From Virgisporangium aliadipatigenens (GTDB lineage: Bacteria > Actinomycetota > Actinomycetes > Mycobacteriales > Micromonosporaceae): DNA of 39,461 bases. This document shows, one piece after another, positions 16,491-24,493 of the stretch (position 1 is the stretch's first letter; every line of letters begins with the position of its first letter). Under the pieces are notes generated by a model. The model was not told the origin of the DNA. It worked only from the letters and a program-made list of their open reading frames with translations, and searched no databases. The stretch spans positions 1 through 39,461 of the forward strand of contig NZ_BOPF01000063.1 of assembly GCF_016863615.1 (NCBI RefSeq). The letters are read 5' to 3'. The translations under genes and the position numbers were made by a program.

Positions 16491-16928
16491 ATGGGTGGCG
16501 AACGGCGGCGTCGGCGACTGCGACGGGCGGACCGGCCGCGGGCCGTGGAGCCCGAGGCCGCACCCGTCGACGAGCCGGAGCCGGAGCCCGCACCCGCACC
16601 GCGCAGCCGGCCCAGCCCCGCCGACCTGGCCGGGATGGCGGGGCCGTTCGCGTTGACGGCGAGCGTGCACGATCCGGAGCCGGCCGAGCCGGTGGTGGCG
16701 CCGGAGCCCCGGGCGGACTACCGCGGCGACGAGTCGTCAAACGAACGCGGCCTGCGCGGCCTCGTCGGCGGCGGCTCGTCGCAGGTGAACGTTCGGGCCG
16801 CGATGCGTGCGCGGGACGCCTCCCGCCCGACCGACGAGGACCTCGCCGAGGCGGAACGCGCGCTCGCGATCGTGCGCCGGGGCTGGGTACCCCGCGAGGA
16901 TCTCCCCCGCCCCGGCCACCGGCACTGA
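16491..16928 (+). CDS. Small charged hypothetical protein with Pro/Glu-rich middle
   Basis: This is a 145-aa cytoplasmic-looking protein of unknown function. The N-terminus is a basic run (GGERRRRRLRR). Residues ~20-45 are a Pro/Glu/Ala-rich linker. The C-terminal ~65 residues look ordered: GLRGLVGGGSSQVNVRAAM followed by a helical DEDLAEAERALAIVRRGW. The start is ATG 16491, with GTG 16482 as an alternative. It follows the Eis-like gene on the same strand and converges on rpiB with only 12 bases between the stop codons. Confidence 0.6.
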   Translation: MGGERRRRRLRRADRPRAVEPEAAPVDEPEPEPAPAPRSRPSPADLAGMAGPFALTASVHDPEPAEPVVAPEPRADYRGDESSNERGLRGLVGGGSSQVNVRAAMRARDASRPTDEDLAEAERALAIVRRGWVPREDLPRPGHRH

Positions 16929-16940
16929 GCCGGAGCAGCC

Positions 16941-17408
16941 CTACGGCAGGGGCGGCAACTCCCGCGCCTTCTCGTACTCGGCCACCTGCGTGATCCGGCG
17001 CAGATGCCGTTCGCTGCCGGAGAACGGCGTCGCCAGGAACGCCTCCACGAAGCCCGTCGCCTCGTCCAGGCTGTGCTGGCGGCCGCCGATCGCCAGGATG
17101 TTGGCGTCGTTGTGCTCGCGGCCGAGCTTGGCGGTCTCCAGGTTCCACGCGAGAGCGGCGCGCACCCCGGGGACCTTGTTGGCGGCGATCTGCTCACCGT
17201 TGCCGGAGCCGCCGATCACGACGCCGAGGCTGCCCGCGTCGGCGACCACGCGGGTGCCGGTGTGCAGGCAGAACGCCGGGTAGTCGTCCTCCGGGTCGAA
17301 GACGTGCGGGCCGACGTCGACCACCTCGTAGCCCACCTTCGGCAGGTGCGTCGCGAGGTGCTGCTTGAGGTCGAAACCGGCGTGGTCCGAGCCCAGGTAT
17401 ACGCGCAT
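16941..17408 (-). CDS. rpiB: Ribose-5-phosphate isomerase B
   Basis: This enzyme interconverts ribose 5-phosphate and ribulose 5-phosphate in the pentose phosphate pathway. The 155-aa product has the RpiB/LacAB signature: LGSDHAGFDLK at the N-terminus, then the phosphate and active-site loop IGGSGNGEQIAANKVPG, and NDANILAIGGRQH. Glu72 in GNGEQ stands where enterobacterial RpiB uses Cys as catalytic base, which is the mycobacterial-type enzyme. Length is normal. The ATG (17406-17408) lies four bases after the DUF1015 gene stop on the same strand, so the two are co-transcribed. Confidence 0.95.
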   Translation of the reverse strand: MRVYLGSDHAGFDLKQHLATHLPKVGYEVVDVGPHVFDPEDDYPAFCLHTGTRVVADAGSLGVVIGGSGNGEQIAANKVPGVRAALAWNLETAKLGREHNDANILAIGGRQHSLDEATGFVEAFLATPFSGSERHLRRITQVAEYEKARELPPLP

Positions 17409-17412
17409 GCGA

Positions 17413-18594
17413 TCAGCCTGCCAGAGCGGCGACGACGAGACCGGCCCGCGCCTTCGGCGTGAACCAGGTGCTCTTGCGCGGCATCTTGTCGCGGGCCAGG
17501 TTGACGGCCACGAACTCGTCGACGGTCACCGGCGCGACGAGCACCGCCAGGTCGGCCCGCCCGGCGTCGACCTCGCCGCGCAGCCACTGCGCCGGGTAGT
17601 CGCCGCCGACGTAGGTGATGCGCTTGTCGCCCGGGTCGAGGTCCAGCACGTCGCGGAACAGCACCCGCTCGACCAGCGCGTGATCCAGGTTGTCGACCAC
17701 CGGCGCGTCGGGGTCGCGCTCCAGCGACACCGCCCAGGAACCCTCGCGCGTGTACAGGTGGATCGTGCCACCGGCCGCCGGGACGGTCGGGTCGACCAGC
17801 GGAACGGCCTGCGGAAGGCGTTCCCGCAGAATCTGCACGTCGACGTCGCGCACCAGCCGGTTGTACGGCTGGATGGCGACGGACTCCGGGGTCGTGACCA
17901 CGGCCAGGAAGCGCGCGAACCCGGCGGTCTGCGCGGCGAGGCTGCGGTGGTTGCCGTCGGCGACGACCAGCTCGCCGCCGCCCGCGAGCTTGAGCAGCTC
18001 GTCGCGGGTGGCGCCGGGGCCGAGGCCCCAGACCTCGTGGGTGCGCCCGGCCGGGTCGAGGTCGGTCACGGCGGGAGCGCCGGCGCCCGCGGCGGCCCGG
18101 GCGAGTGCCGCGTGCAGCTCTTCGCCCCGTCCGGTCTGCAGCAGGAGAACGGGCGAGAGCAGCGCCTGGACCGCCTCGGCCAGCGCCACGCGCTCGCGCA
18201 CCTTCTCGATGAACACGTCCTCGTTGCGGATCACCAGGCCCGGCTCCGCGGCGCTGGTGGAGATCTGGTCGGTGTCGACCATGCACCAGAGCCCGTAGGC
18301 CGCGTCGCCCGCGGGCGAGGTGATCCGGTAGAGCGCGGCGACCTCCTCGGCCGGCGCGTAGCGGCCGGAACGCTGCGCGGCCGCGAAGCGTTCCACCGCG
18401 GCCGGCAGCGAGTCCACGAACGACGCACCGACCGACTCGGGTGCCCGGTGCGGCATCTCGATCGCCAGGGCGCTGGACGGGTTCGCGGCGATGATGTCGG
18501 TGATCTCGGCGTCGTCGGCGAACTCGTCGTAGTTCTGCGCGCCGGTGCCCCCGGTCGACAGCCAGGCGTGAGCGATGGGATGCGCAACGGTCAT
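17413..18594 (-). CDS. DUF1015 family protein
   Basis: This 393-aa soluble protein has the DUF1015 pattern: a central VADGNHRSLAA motif (about residues 200-210), LYRITSPAGDAAYGL upstream and an A-x-M-P-x-K-S-T-W-F-type ending (DKMPRKSTWFTPKARAGLV). The VADGNHR motif and the terminal MPRKSTWF segment are the family hallmarks. Biochemical function is unknown; in other bacteria it often lies beside serine-metabolism genes. The start is ATG at 18592-18594; the open frame continues upstream but without family features. It is transcribed with rpiB directly downstream. Confidence 0.85.
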   Translation of the reverse strand: MTVAHPIAHAWLSTGGTGAQNYDEFADDAEITDIIAANPSSALAIEMPHRAPESVGASFVDSLPAAVERFAAAQRSGRYAPAEEVAALYRITSPAGDAAYGLWCMVDTDQISTSAAEPGLVIRNEDVFIEKVRERVALAEAVQALLSPVLLLQTGRGEELHAALARAAAGAGAPAVTDLDPAGRTHEVWGLGPGATRDELLKLAGGGELVVADGNHRSLAAQTAGFARFLAVVTTPESVAIQPYNRLVRDVDVQILRERLPQAVPLVDPTVPAAGGTIHLYTREGSWAVSLERDPDAPVVDNLDHALVERVLFRDVLDLDPGDKRITYVGGDYPAQWLRGEVDAGRADLAVLVAPVTVDEFVAVNLARDKMPRKSTWFTPKARAGLVVAALAG

Positions 18595-18617
18595 GGGATC
18601 AACGCTAAGGGACGAAG

Positions 18618-18809
18618 TCAGTCGGCGGGCCGGTGACCCAGGTCCTGCGCACAGACCACGACAGGCGGCGCGACCAGCGCGATCACCTCGTCGGACAGGC
18701 CCGGGACCAGGTCTTTCCAGCCCACCTCCTGCACGCTCCAGCATGCTTTCGAGTGACTGCCCGCCACGTCCTCCACCTGCGGCGCACCCGTTTCTGTGGT
18801 CACTGTCAC
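18618..18809 (-). CDS. Putative 63-aa protein, unknown function
   Basis: The GTG at 18807-18809 is preceded by a strong purine run (GAGAGGGGG on the minus strand), which supports translation. The product is acidic at the start and end, with a central aromatic segment (SHSKACWSVQEVGWKDLVPG) and a hydrophobic stretch (EVIALVAPPVVVCAQDL). It contains two cysteines about 25 residues apart and no transmembrane helix or signal peptide. It lies between the DUF1015 gene and the mycothiol-type oxidoreductase gene on the same strand. I do not recognise a family; a small regulatory or precursor peptide is possible but unproven. Confidence 0.5.
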   Translation of the reverse strand: MTVTTETGAPQVEDVAGSHSKACWSVQEVGWKDLVPGLSDEVIALVAPPVVVCAQDLGHRPAD

Positions 18810-18887
18810 CGCCCCCTCTCGTGTGATGGTCGGCTCAACGAGGGTGCGGTCCCACGGGTCGGACAGGTGGTGCGACGCGGTTGCGAC

Positions 18888-19505
18888 TCAGTCGAAGATC
18901 GGCTCCGCGTCCCGGGTCCGCTTGATCTCGTAGAAGCCCGGGGTGCCGGCGACGAGGAGGCAGCCGTCCCAGAGGCGGCCGGCGTCCTCGCCCTTCGGGG
19001 CCGGCGTCACGACCGGGCCGAAGAACGCGATCAGCTGCCCGTTCGCGCCGGGGACGTGGATGGTGGGCGTGCCGACGTCGAGGCCCACCGGCTTCATGCC
19101 CTCGTCGTGGCTCTTGCGCAGCGCGTCGTCGTAGCCGGGGTCCTCGGCCGCGGCGGCCAGTTCGACCGGCAGGCCGGCCTCGGTGAGCGCCGCTTCGTAC
19201 AGCTCCGGGCCGAAGGCCTGCTTGCCCAGGTGTCGGCGGGTGCCGAGCGCGGTGTAGAGCGGGCGCAGCACCTCGGAGCCGTGCTTCTGCTCGGCGGCGA
19301 TGCAGATGCGCACCGGCCCCCAGCCGTTCGCGTTGGCCGCACGGTAGCTCTCGGATATGTCGGTGCGGCCCTCGTTGAGGACCGACAGGCTCATCACATG
19401 GAACTTGATCTCCAGGGGACGGACCTTCTCCACCTCGAGCAGCCAGCGGGACGTGATCCAGGCCCACGGGCAGCGCGGATCGAACCACATGTGCGCAGTA
19501 GTCAT
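18888..19505 (-). CDS. DsbA-family oxidoreductase, mycothiol-dependent nitroreductase-like (Rv2466c type)
   Basis: This 205-aa thioredoxin-fold protein has an inserted helical domain and is similar in plan to M. tuberculosis Rv2466c. The active-site region WFDPRCPWAWITSRWL begins near residue 6. From memory Rv2466c has C-P-W-C; here the second Cys is Ala, leaving one catalytic thiol. The C-terminal GTPTIHVPG holds the cis-Pro, and FYEIKRTRDAEP ends the protein. In M. tuberculosis this protein is a mycothiol-dependent reductase in the oxidative-stress regulon. The start is ATG at 19503-19505 (MTTAHMWFD). It is divergent from pepN, the same arrangement as in mycobacteria. Confidence 0.85.
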   Translation of the reverse strand: MTTAHMWFDPRCPWAWITSRWLLEVEKVRPLEIKFHVMSLSVLNEGRTDISESYRAANANGWGPVRICIAAEQKHGSEVLRPLYTALGTRRHLGKQAFGPELYEAALTEAGLPVELAAAAEDPGYDDALRKSHDEGMKPVGLDVGTPTIHVPGANGQLIAFFGPVVTPAPKGEDAGRLWDGCLLVAGTPGFYEIKRTRDAEPIFD

Positions 19506-19666
19506 GGGTTCACTAGTACTCCGAACGGGGGCTCGGCCGCCATAAGCCCGTATCACGGCTTTGCCGGCAATATCCCGGTCCAGCGTGGGGTCCCGCGACG
19601 TGGAAGACTCGCTGGTGGAACCCGTAACGGCGGGTTCGCGCAGCGCAAGAAGATGGGGAGTGGCAC

Positions 19667-22219
19667 GTGGCCGGAGTTCGCAACCTCACGCAGGTGGAGG
19701 CCGTCCGCCGGGCGGCGCTTCTCGACGTCTCGGCCTACGACATCAGCCTCGACCTGACCGACGGCACCGGCTACCCCGGTGAGCACACGTTCCGGTCGGT
19801 GACGGAGATCCGGTTCACCTGCTCGCAGCCGGGTGCCGACACCTTCGTCGAGGCCGCCGCCGAACGCCTGCGCGCGGTCACGCTCAACGGTCAGCCGGTC
19901 GACACCTCCGGCTGGAGCGCCGAGGGCGGGCTCACGCTGACCGGCCTCGCCGCCGACAACGTGCTCGTCGTCGACGGCGACTTCTACTACTCCACCACCG
20001 GTCAGGGGCTGCACCGCTCGGTCGACCCGGTCGACAAGGAGATCTACCTCTACACGCAGTTCGAGACGGCCGACGCGCAGCGCACGTTCGCCTGTTTCGA
20101 CCAGCCGGATCTCAAGTCGGAGTTCACCTGGCGGGTGACCGTGCCGGCGCACTGGAAGGTCGTCTCGAACATGCCGGTGGCGGGTGAGACGCCCGCCTCC
20201 GCGGCGAAGACCGTCGCCTTCGAGAAGTCGCCGAAGATGAGCACGTACGTCACCGCCGTGTGCGCGGGGCCGTACCACGAGGTGCGCGAGGAGCACGACG
20301 GCATCGGCCTCGGCGTCTTCTGCCGCCAGTCGATGGCCCGCTACCTCGACGCCGACGACATCCTGCTGATCACCAAGCAGGGCTTCGACTTCTTCCACGC
20401 CAACTTCGGCATCCGCTACCCGCTGCCCAAGTACGACCAGGTGTACAGCCCGGAGTTCAACGCCGGCGCGATGGAGAACTTCGGCTGCATCGTGCACGCC
20501 GAGCAGCACTACATCTGGCGTTCGCCGGTCACCGACTTCGAGTACGAACAGCGCGCCAACACGATCCTGCACGAGATGGCCCACATGTGGTTCGGTGACC
20601 TGGTCACCATGCGCTGGTGGGACGACCTGTGGCTGAACGAGTCGTTCGCCGAGTGGGCGAGCCACTGGTGCAACACCTCGGCCACCCGGTTCACCGACGC
20701 CTGGACGACGTTCCTGTCGGTGCGCAAGAACTGGGGCTACCGGCAGGACCAGCTCTCCTCCACGCACCCGGTGTACACCGAGACGCCCGACGTGGCGGCC
20801 GTGGAGGTCAACTTCGACGGCATCACCTACGCCAAGGGCGCCAGCGTGCTCAAGCAGCTCGTGGCGTACGTGGGCATCGAGCCGTTCCTGGCCGGGCTGC
20901 GGGCCTACTTCACCAAGCACGCGTGGGGCAACGCCACCTTCGACGACCTGCTCTCGGCGCTGGAGGCCGCCTCCGGCCGCGAACTGCGCAAGTTCGCCGC
21001 GCAGTGGCTCGAGACCGCGCAGGTCAACACGCTGCGGCCGGAGATCGTCCGGGCGGCCGACGGCACCTACGAGTCGGTGACCGTCGTGCAGGAGGCGCCG
21101 GCGGACTACCCGACGCTGCGCACCCACCGGATCGGCGTCGGCCTCTACGACCTGGAGGGTGACCGGCTGGTGCGCCGGCAGCGGATCGAGGTCGACGTCG
21201 AGGGCGCCCGCACCGAGCTGACGGCGCTCGCCGGGGTCCGGGCCGCGGACGTTCTCCTGTTGAACGACGACGACCTCACGTACGCGAAGCTGCGCCTCGA
21301 CGAGAGGTCCATGGCGACCGTCGTGCGGCACATCGGCGGGTTCGACAACTCGCTGGCGCGGGGCCTCTGCTGGGCGGCCGCGTGGGACATGGTGCGCGAC
21401 GCCGAACTGGCCGCCCGGGACTACGTCACGCTGGTGTGCGCCGGCCTGCCCGCCGAGAAGGACATCACGCTGGTGACCGCCACGCTGCGGCAGGCGCAGG
21501 CGGCCCTGGCGATGTACGCCGACCCGGAGTGGGCGCCGATCGGCTGGCGGCAGGTGGCGAGCACCGCCGCGGCCGCCCTGGCCGCCGCCGAGCCGGGCAG
21601 CGGGTTCCAGCTGGCGTGGGCGCGGGCTTACGCCGGCTCGGCGCGGGACAGCGGGGACCTGTCGGTGCTCGCGGGGTGGCTGGACGACGTGGACGTTCCC
21701 GAGGGACTGCGGGTGGAGGCGGACCTGAGGTGGTCGGTGCTCCAGTCGCTCGTGGCCCTCGGCGCCGTGTCCCCGGACCGGATCGATGTCGAACTGGACC
21801 GCGACCGCACCGCCAGCGGTGAGCGCGAGGCGGCGCTGGCCCGGGCACTGGTCCCGACGACGGAGTCCAAGTCGGAGGCCTGGCGCCGCCTGGTGACCGA
21901 CCACGCCCTGCCGAACTGGCTCCAGCGCGCCATGCTCCAGGGCTTCCAGCACTCGGCGCAGGTCGCGCTGACGGCCCCGTACGCGGCGGAGTACTTCGCG
22001 GTGGCCGACGACGTGTGGACGCACCGCGACGGGGACCCGGCGCAGGAGTTCATGGTGCTGGCGTACCCGGCCTACCAGGTGACCGAGGAGGGCATCGCGC
22101 TGGCGGACGCCTGGCTCGCCCGGGAGGGTCAGCCCGCGCCGCTGCGGCGGCTGATCGCCGAGGGCCGCGACGGCGTGGTCCGCGCGCTGGCCGCCCGCCG
22201 CAAGGACGCCGCGGCGTAA
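19667..22219 (+). CDS. pepN: Aminopeptidase N (M1 zinc metallopeptidase)
   Basis: This cytoplasmic enzyme removes N-terminal amino acids from peptides, including those released by Clp and proteasomal degradation. The 850-aa protein carries the G-A-M-E-N exopeptidase motif (about 267-271). The zinc motif His302-Glu303-x-x-His306 lies in ILHEMAHMWFGDLV, and the third ligand Glu325 in WLNESFAEW has the standard 18-residue spacing. The C-terminal ~350 residues form the helical ERAP1-like domain. The start is GTG 19667 (MAGVRNLTQVEA) with GGGGAG a few bases upstream. Length is typical of the actinobacterial enzyme. A perfect palindromic terminator follows. Confidence 0.96.
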   Translation: MAGVRNLTQVEAVRRAALLDVSAYDISLDLTDGTGYPGEHTFRSVTEIRFTCSQPGADTFVEAAAERLRAVTLNGQPVDTSGWSAEGGLTLTGLAADNVLVVDGDFYYSTTGQGLHRSVDPVDKEIYLYTQFETADAQRTFACFDQPDLKSEFTWRVTVPAHWKVVSNMPVAGETPASAAKTVAFEKSPKMSTYVTAVCAGPYHEVREEHDGIGLGVFCRQSMARYLDADDILLITKQGFDFFHANFGIRYPLPKYDQVYSPEFNAGAMENFGCIVHAEQHYIWRSPVTDFEYEQRANTILHEMAHMWFGDLVTMRWWDDLWLNESFAEWASHWCNTSATRFTDAWTTFLSVRKNWGYRQDQLSSTHPVYTETPDVAAVEVNFDGITYAKGASVLKQLVAYVGIEPFLAGLRAYFTKHAWGNATFDDLLSALEAASGRELRKFAAQWLETAQVNTLRPEIVRAADGTYESVTVVQEAPADYPTLRTHRIGVGLYDLEGDRLVRRQRIEVDVEGARTELTALAGVRAADVLLLNDDDLTYAKLRLDERSMATVVRHIGGFDNSLARGLCWAAAWDMVRDAELAARDYVTLVCAGLPAEKDITLVTATLRQAQAALAMYADPEWAPIGWRQVASTAAAALAAAEPGSGFQLAWARAYAGSARDSGDLSVLAGWLDDVDVPEGLRVEADLRWSVLQSLVALGAVSPDRIDVELDRDRTASGEREAALARALVPTTESKSEAWRRLVTDHALPNWLQRAMLQGFQHSAQVALTAPYAAEYFAVADDVWTHRDGDPAQEFMVLAYPAYQVTEEGIALADAWLAREGQPAPLRRLIAEGRDGVVRALAARRKDAAA

Positions 22220-22232
22220 CGTTCCCGCGCAA

Positions 22233-22264
22233 AACAGGCCCGGTCCGCGCGGACCGGGCCTGTT
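22233..22264. terminator. Bidirectional terminator after pepN
   Basis: A perfect 32-base palindrome: arms AACAGGCCCGGTCCGC (22233-22248) and GCGGACCGGGCCTGTT (22249-22264). It lies between the convergent pepN stop (22219) and the DUF5130 gene stop (22277), with short A and T runs at the edges. It can serve both transcripts. Confidence 0.8.
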
Positions 22265-22276
22265 GCGTACGTGGCG

Positions 22277-22678
22277 TTACTGCTTGCCGGCGTGGTCCAC
22301 CAGCTGGGAGAGGCCGCTGACCAGGCCACCGGCCAGGTCACCGCCGCCGAACGACGCGGTCATGGACAGCGCGGCCAGCTTGGCGGTGCGGTCCGGCAGG
22401 CGCCGCCGGGCCTGCGAGCCCGTGACGATCTCCAGCGAACGCTGGTTGGGCGACACCGCGATCAGCACCGAGTGCGCCGGATCCGCCAGCTCGCTGTGCA
22501 GCTTCTCGGCGTGCCCGCGCACCGGCTCGTCGAGGTCGCCGACGTAGATGCTGAACGTCAGCCCCGTCGACGAGTCCGCCACGCGCAGCGCCTCGTCGAG
22601 GCGGAGCAGCTGGCGGGTGGTGAAGGGGCCGTCGAGCGCCTCGGGCCGGGTGCCCAGGCTCGTCTCACCAGCGGTCAC
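22277..22678 (-). CDS. DUF5130 (TPM-like) family protein
   Basis: This 133-aa protein is of the actinobacterial DUF5130 type, distantly like the TPM phosphatase fold. Typical stretches are FSIYVGDLDEPVRGHAEKL and VLIAVSPNQRSLEIVTG, followed by RRRLPDRTAKLAAL. It has no signal peptide or membrane helix. Function is unknown. Its position next to pepN on the opposite strand corresponds, from memory, to Rv2468c in M. tuberculosis. The start is GTG at 22676-22678. It overlaps the end of the upstream membrane-protein gene by 14 bases, so the two are coupled. Confidence 0.75.
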   Translation of the reverse strand: MTAGETSLGTRPEALDGPFTTRQLLRLDEALRVADSSTGLTFSIYVGDLDEPVRGHAEKLHSELADPAHSVLIAVSPNQRSLEIVTGSQARRRLPDRTAKLAALSMTASFGGGDLAGGLVSGLSQLVDHAGKQ

Positions 22679-23012
22679 TTGCGCCTCCCGTGACGTCCTG
22701 CGGGGGGTTGCCGGCAGTCGCCGACACCTCCGCCTTGCTCAGTGCCAACCGGTTGGCCCCACTGACGGCGTGCCGGTCCGAGGCGACGGCTGCCGCCGCG
22801 ACCTGCTGCTCGGGCGCGGACAGGAACCACACCGGCGTGAAGTCGAACGGCCGACCCGGCCGGTACCGCCGGGCCCGGCGGGCGCTTCCGCCGAACACCA
22901 GGCCGACGATCAACGCGATCACGCCGGCCGGGATCCCGACGAAGATCACGAGAGTTTCGATGATGGACACGTCCAACGCCCCCAGGCGCCGCAGGTACAT
23001 ACTTTCTGGCAC
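22665..23012 (-). CDS. Single-span membrane protein, unknown function
   Basis: This is a protein of about 115 aa with one strong hydrophobic segment near residues 16-41 (SIIETLVIFVGIPAGVIALI onward). A basic stop-transfer stretch (ARRARRYRPGRP) follows, then a Pro/Ala-rich soluble tail with VWFLSAPEQQ. This predicts an N-out, C-in bitopic protein. The start is uncertain: GTG 23012, ATG 23000 or GTG 22970. It overlaps the DUF5130 gene by 14 bases and is first in that unit, which suggests it anchors or partners that protein. Confidence 0.65.
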   Translation of the reverse strand: MPESMYLRRLGALDVSIIETLVIFVGIPAGVIALIVGLVFGGSARRARRYRPGRPFDFTPVWFLSAPEQQVAAAAVASDRHAVSGANRLALSKAEVSATAGNPPQDVTGGASDRW

Positions 23013-23197
23013 CTCACGTTAGCGGTCGGGCGCTTACAACCGGATCGCGGGGTGGCGGATCACCCACGCGACCGCACACACCGTGACGGGTGTTTCGACG
23101 CTTCGCGCACGAGGCGGCCACGACGGAGTGAGCCTGCCCGACAGAACGCCCTGAGGTGCCACAACGCGGGTTACGGCAGTCCGGTGACGGCACTATC

Positions 23198-24460
23198 GTG
23201 TCCCGAGTGGTTGATCCGCTGCACTCCCGGGCCGGCGAACTCGACGCCGCCGATCCCCTGGCGCCCTTCCGGGAGCGGTTCGTCTTCGCCGACGATCTGC
23301 TCTACCTGGACGGCAACTCGCTGGGCCGGCTGCCCGTCGCCACCCGCGAACGACTCCGCCGCGCCGTCGAGGTCGAGTGGGGCACCGGCCTGATCCGCAG
23401 CTGGGACAGCTGGATCGACCTGGCGCGCGAGGCGGGTGACACGCTCGCCACCGGCGTGCTGGACGCCTCCCCCGGCGAGGTGATCGTCACCGACTCGACC
23501 AGTGTCAACCTGTACAAGCTCGCCTCGGCGGCCCTGGACGCCCGGCCGGGCCGGCGGGTGATCGTGGTCGAGGACGACAACTTCCCCACCGACCGTTACG
23601 TGCTGGAGGGGCTCGCCAAGGCGCGCGGCCTCGAACTGCGCACCGTCGCCGTGCACATCGACCACGGCGTGCAGGTCGAGGACCTGACCGGCGTGCTCGA
23701 CTCCGACGTGGCGCTGGTGTGCCTGTCGCACGTGGCGTACCGCTCCGGTGCCCGCGCCGACATGCCGGCGATCACCGAGGCGGTGCACCAGGTCGGCGCG
23801 CTCATGCTCTGGGACCTGTGCCACGCGGCCGGCGCGGTGCCGACGCCGTTGCACGTCTCCGGTGCGGATCTCGCGGTCGGCTGCACGTACAAGTACCTGA
23901 ACGCCGGCCCCGGCGCACCGGCGTACGTGTACGTGAAGGCCGACCTGCAGACGTCGATCACGCAGCCGATCTGGGGCTGGTTCGGCCAGCGGGACCAGTT
24001 CGCGATGGGGCCGGACTACGAACCGGCCGCGGGCATCCAGCAGTTCATGGTCGGGTCGCCGCAGATCTTCGGGCTGATGGCGGTGATCGAGGGCGCCCGG
24101 ATCACGGCCGAGGCGGGGATCGAGGCGATCGCGGCCAAGGGGGCGGCGCTCACCACGTACGCCATCGAACTCTTCGACGAGTGGATCGCGCCGCACGGCT
24201 GGGCGCTGGCGACCCCGCGGGAGGCGAAGCAGCGCGGCGCGCACGTGACGGTGCACCACCCGGCGGCGTGGCAGGTGACGCAGGCGCTCAAGGACGCGGG
24301 CGTGATCCCGGACTTCCGGACGCCGGACCGGCTGCGGATCGGGTTCGCGCCGCTGTACACCCGCTTCGAGGACGTGCACGAGGGCTTCACCCGCCTGCGC
24401 ACGATCATCGAGAGCGGCTCGTGGCAGGGCTACTCCACCGCACGTTCCCGGATCACCTAG
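23198..24460 (+). CDS. kynU: Kynureninase
   Basis: This PLP-dependent enzyme cleaves kynurenine (and 3-hydroxykynurenine) to anthranilate (or 3-hydroxyanthranilate) and alanine in tryptophan catabolism. The 420-aa product has LYLDGNSLGRLP near residue 30, the aspartate-bearing WDLCHAAGAVPTPLH, and the cofactor lysine Lys232 in GCTYKYLNAGPGAP. WGWFGQRDQF and the C-terminal LRIGFAPLYTRFEDVHEG are also typical. The start is GTG 23198; GTG 23207 is possible, and no Shine-Dalgarno is seen. No other kynurenine-pathway gene is visible, so it may supply anthranilate for a distant pathway or act alone in catabolism. The mycobacterial version of this block lacks it, from memory. Confidence 0.93.
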   Translation: MSRVVDPLHSRAGELDAADPLAPFRERFVFADDLLYLDGNSLGRLPVATRERLRRAVEVEWGTGLIRSWDSWIDLAREAGDTLATGVLDASPGEVIVTDSTSVNLYKLASAALDARPGRRVIVVEDDNFPTDRYVLEGLAKARGLELRTVAVHIDHGVQVEDLTGVLDSDVALVCLSHVAYRSGARADMPAITEAVHQVGALMLWDLCHAAGAVPTPLHVSGADLAVGCTYKYLNAGPGAPAYVYVKADLQTSITQPIWGWFGQRDQFAMGPDYEPAAGIQQFMVGSPQIFGLMAVIEGARITAEAGIEAIAAKGAALTTYAIELFDEWIAPHGWALATPREAKQRGAHVTVHHPAAWQVTQALKDAGVIPDFRTPDRLRIGFAPLYTRFEDVHEGFTRLRTIIESGSWQGYSTARSRIT

Positions 24461-24465
24461 TCATT

Positions 24466-24485
24466 GCGATCGCCTCCGCGATCGC
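24466..24485. terminator. Hairpin between convergent kynU and HNH genes
   Basis: GCGATCGC (24466-24473) and GCGATCGC (24478-24485) are self-complementary arms around CTCC, filling most of the 33-base gap between the two stop codons. No T-tract is present. Confidence 0.55.
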
Positions 24486-24493
24486 GGGCCGGG

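Noticed and set aside
12818-16492. A 1224-codon minus-strand open frame
   Set aside because: Only its last 280 codons are a real APH-fold protein. The rest is antisense to the Eis-like gene or out of frame with the kinase gene, and is Arg/Pro/Gly-rich low complexity typical of high-GC shadow frames.
19553-22024. An 823-codon minus-strand open frame over pepN
   Set aside because: Shadow of the complete pepN gene, whose zinc and GAMEN motifs are intact on the plus strand.
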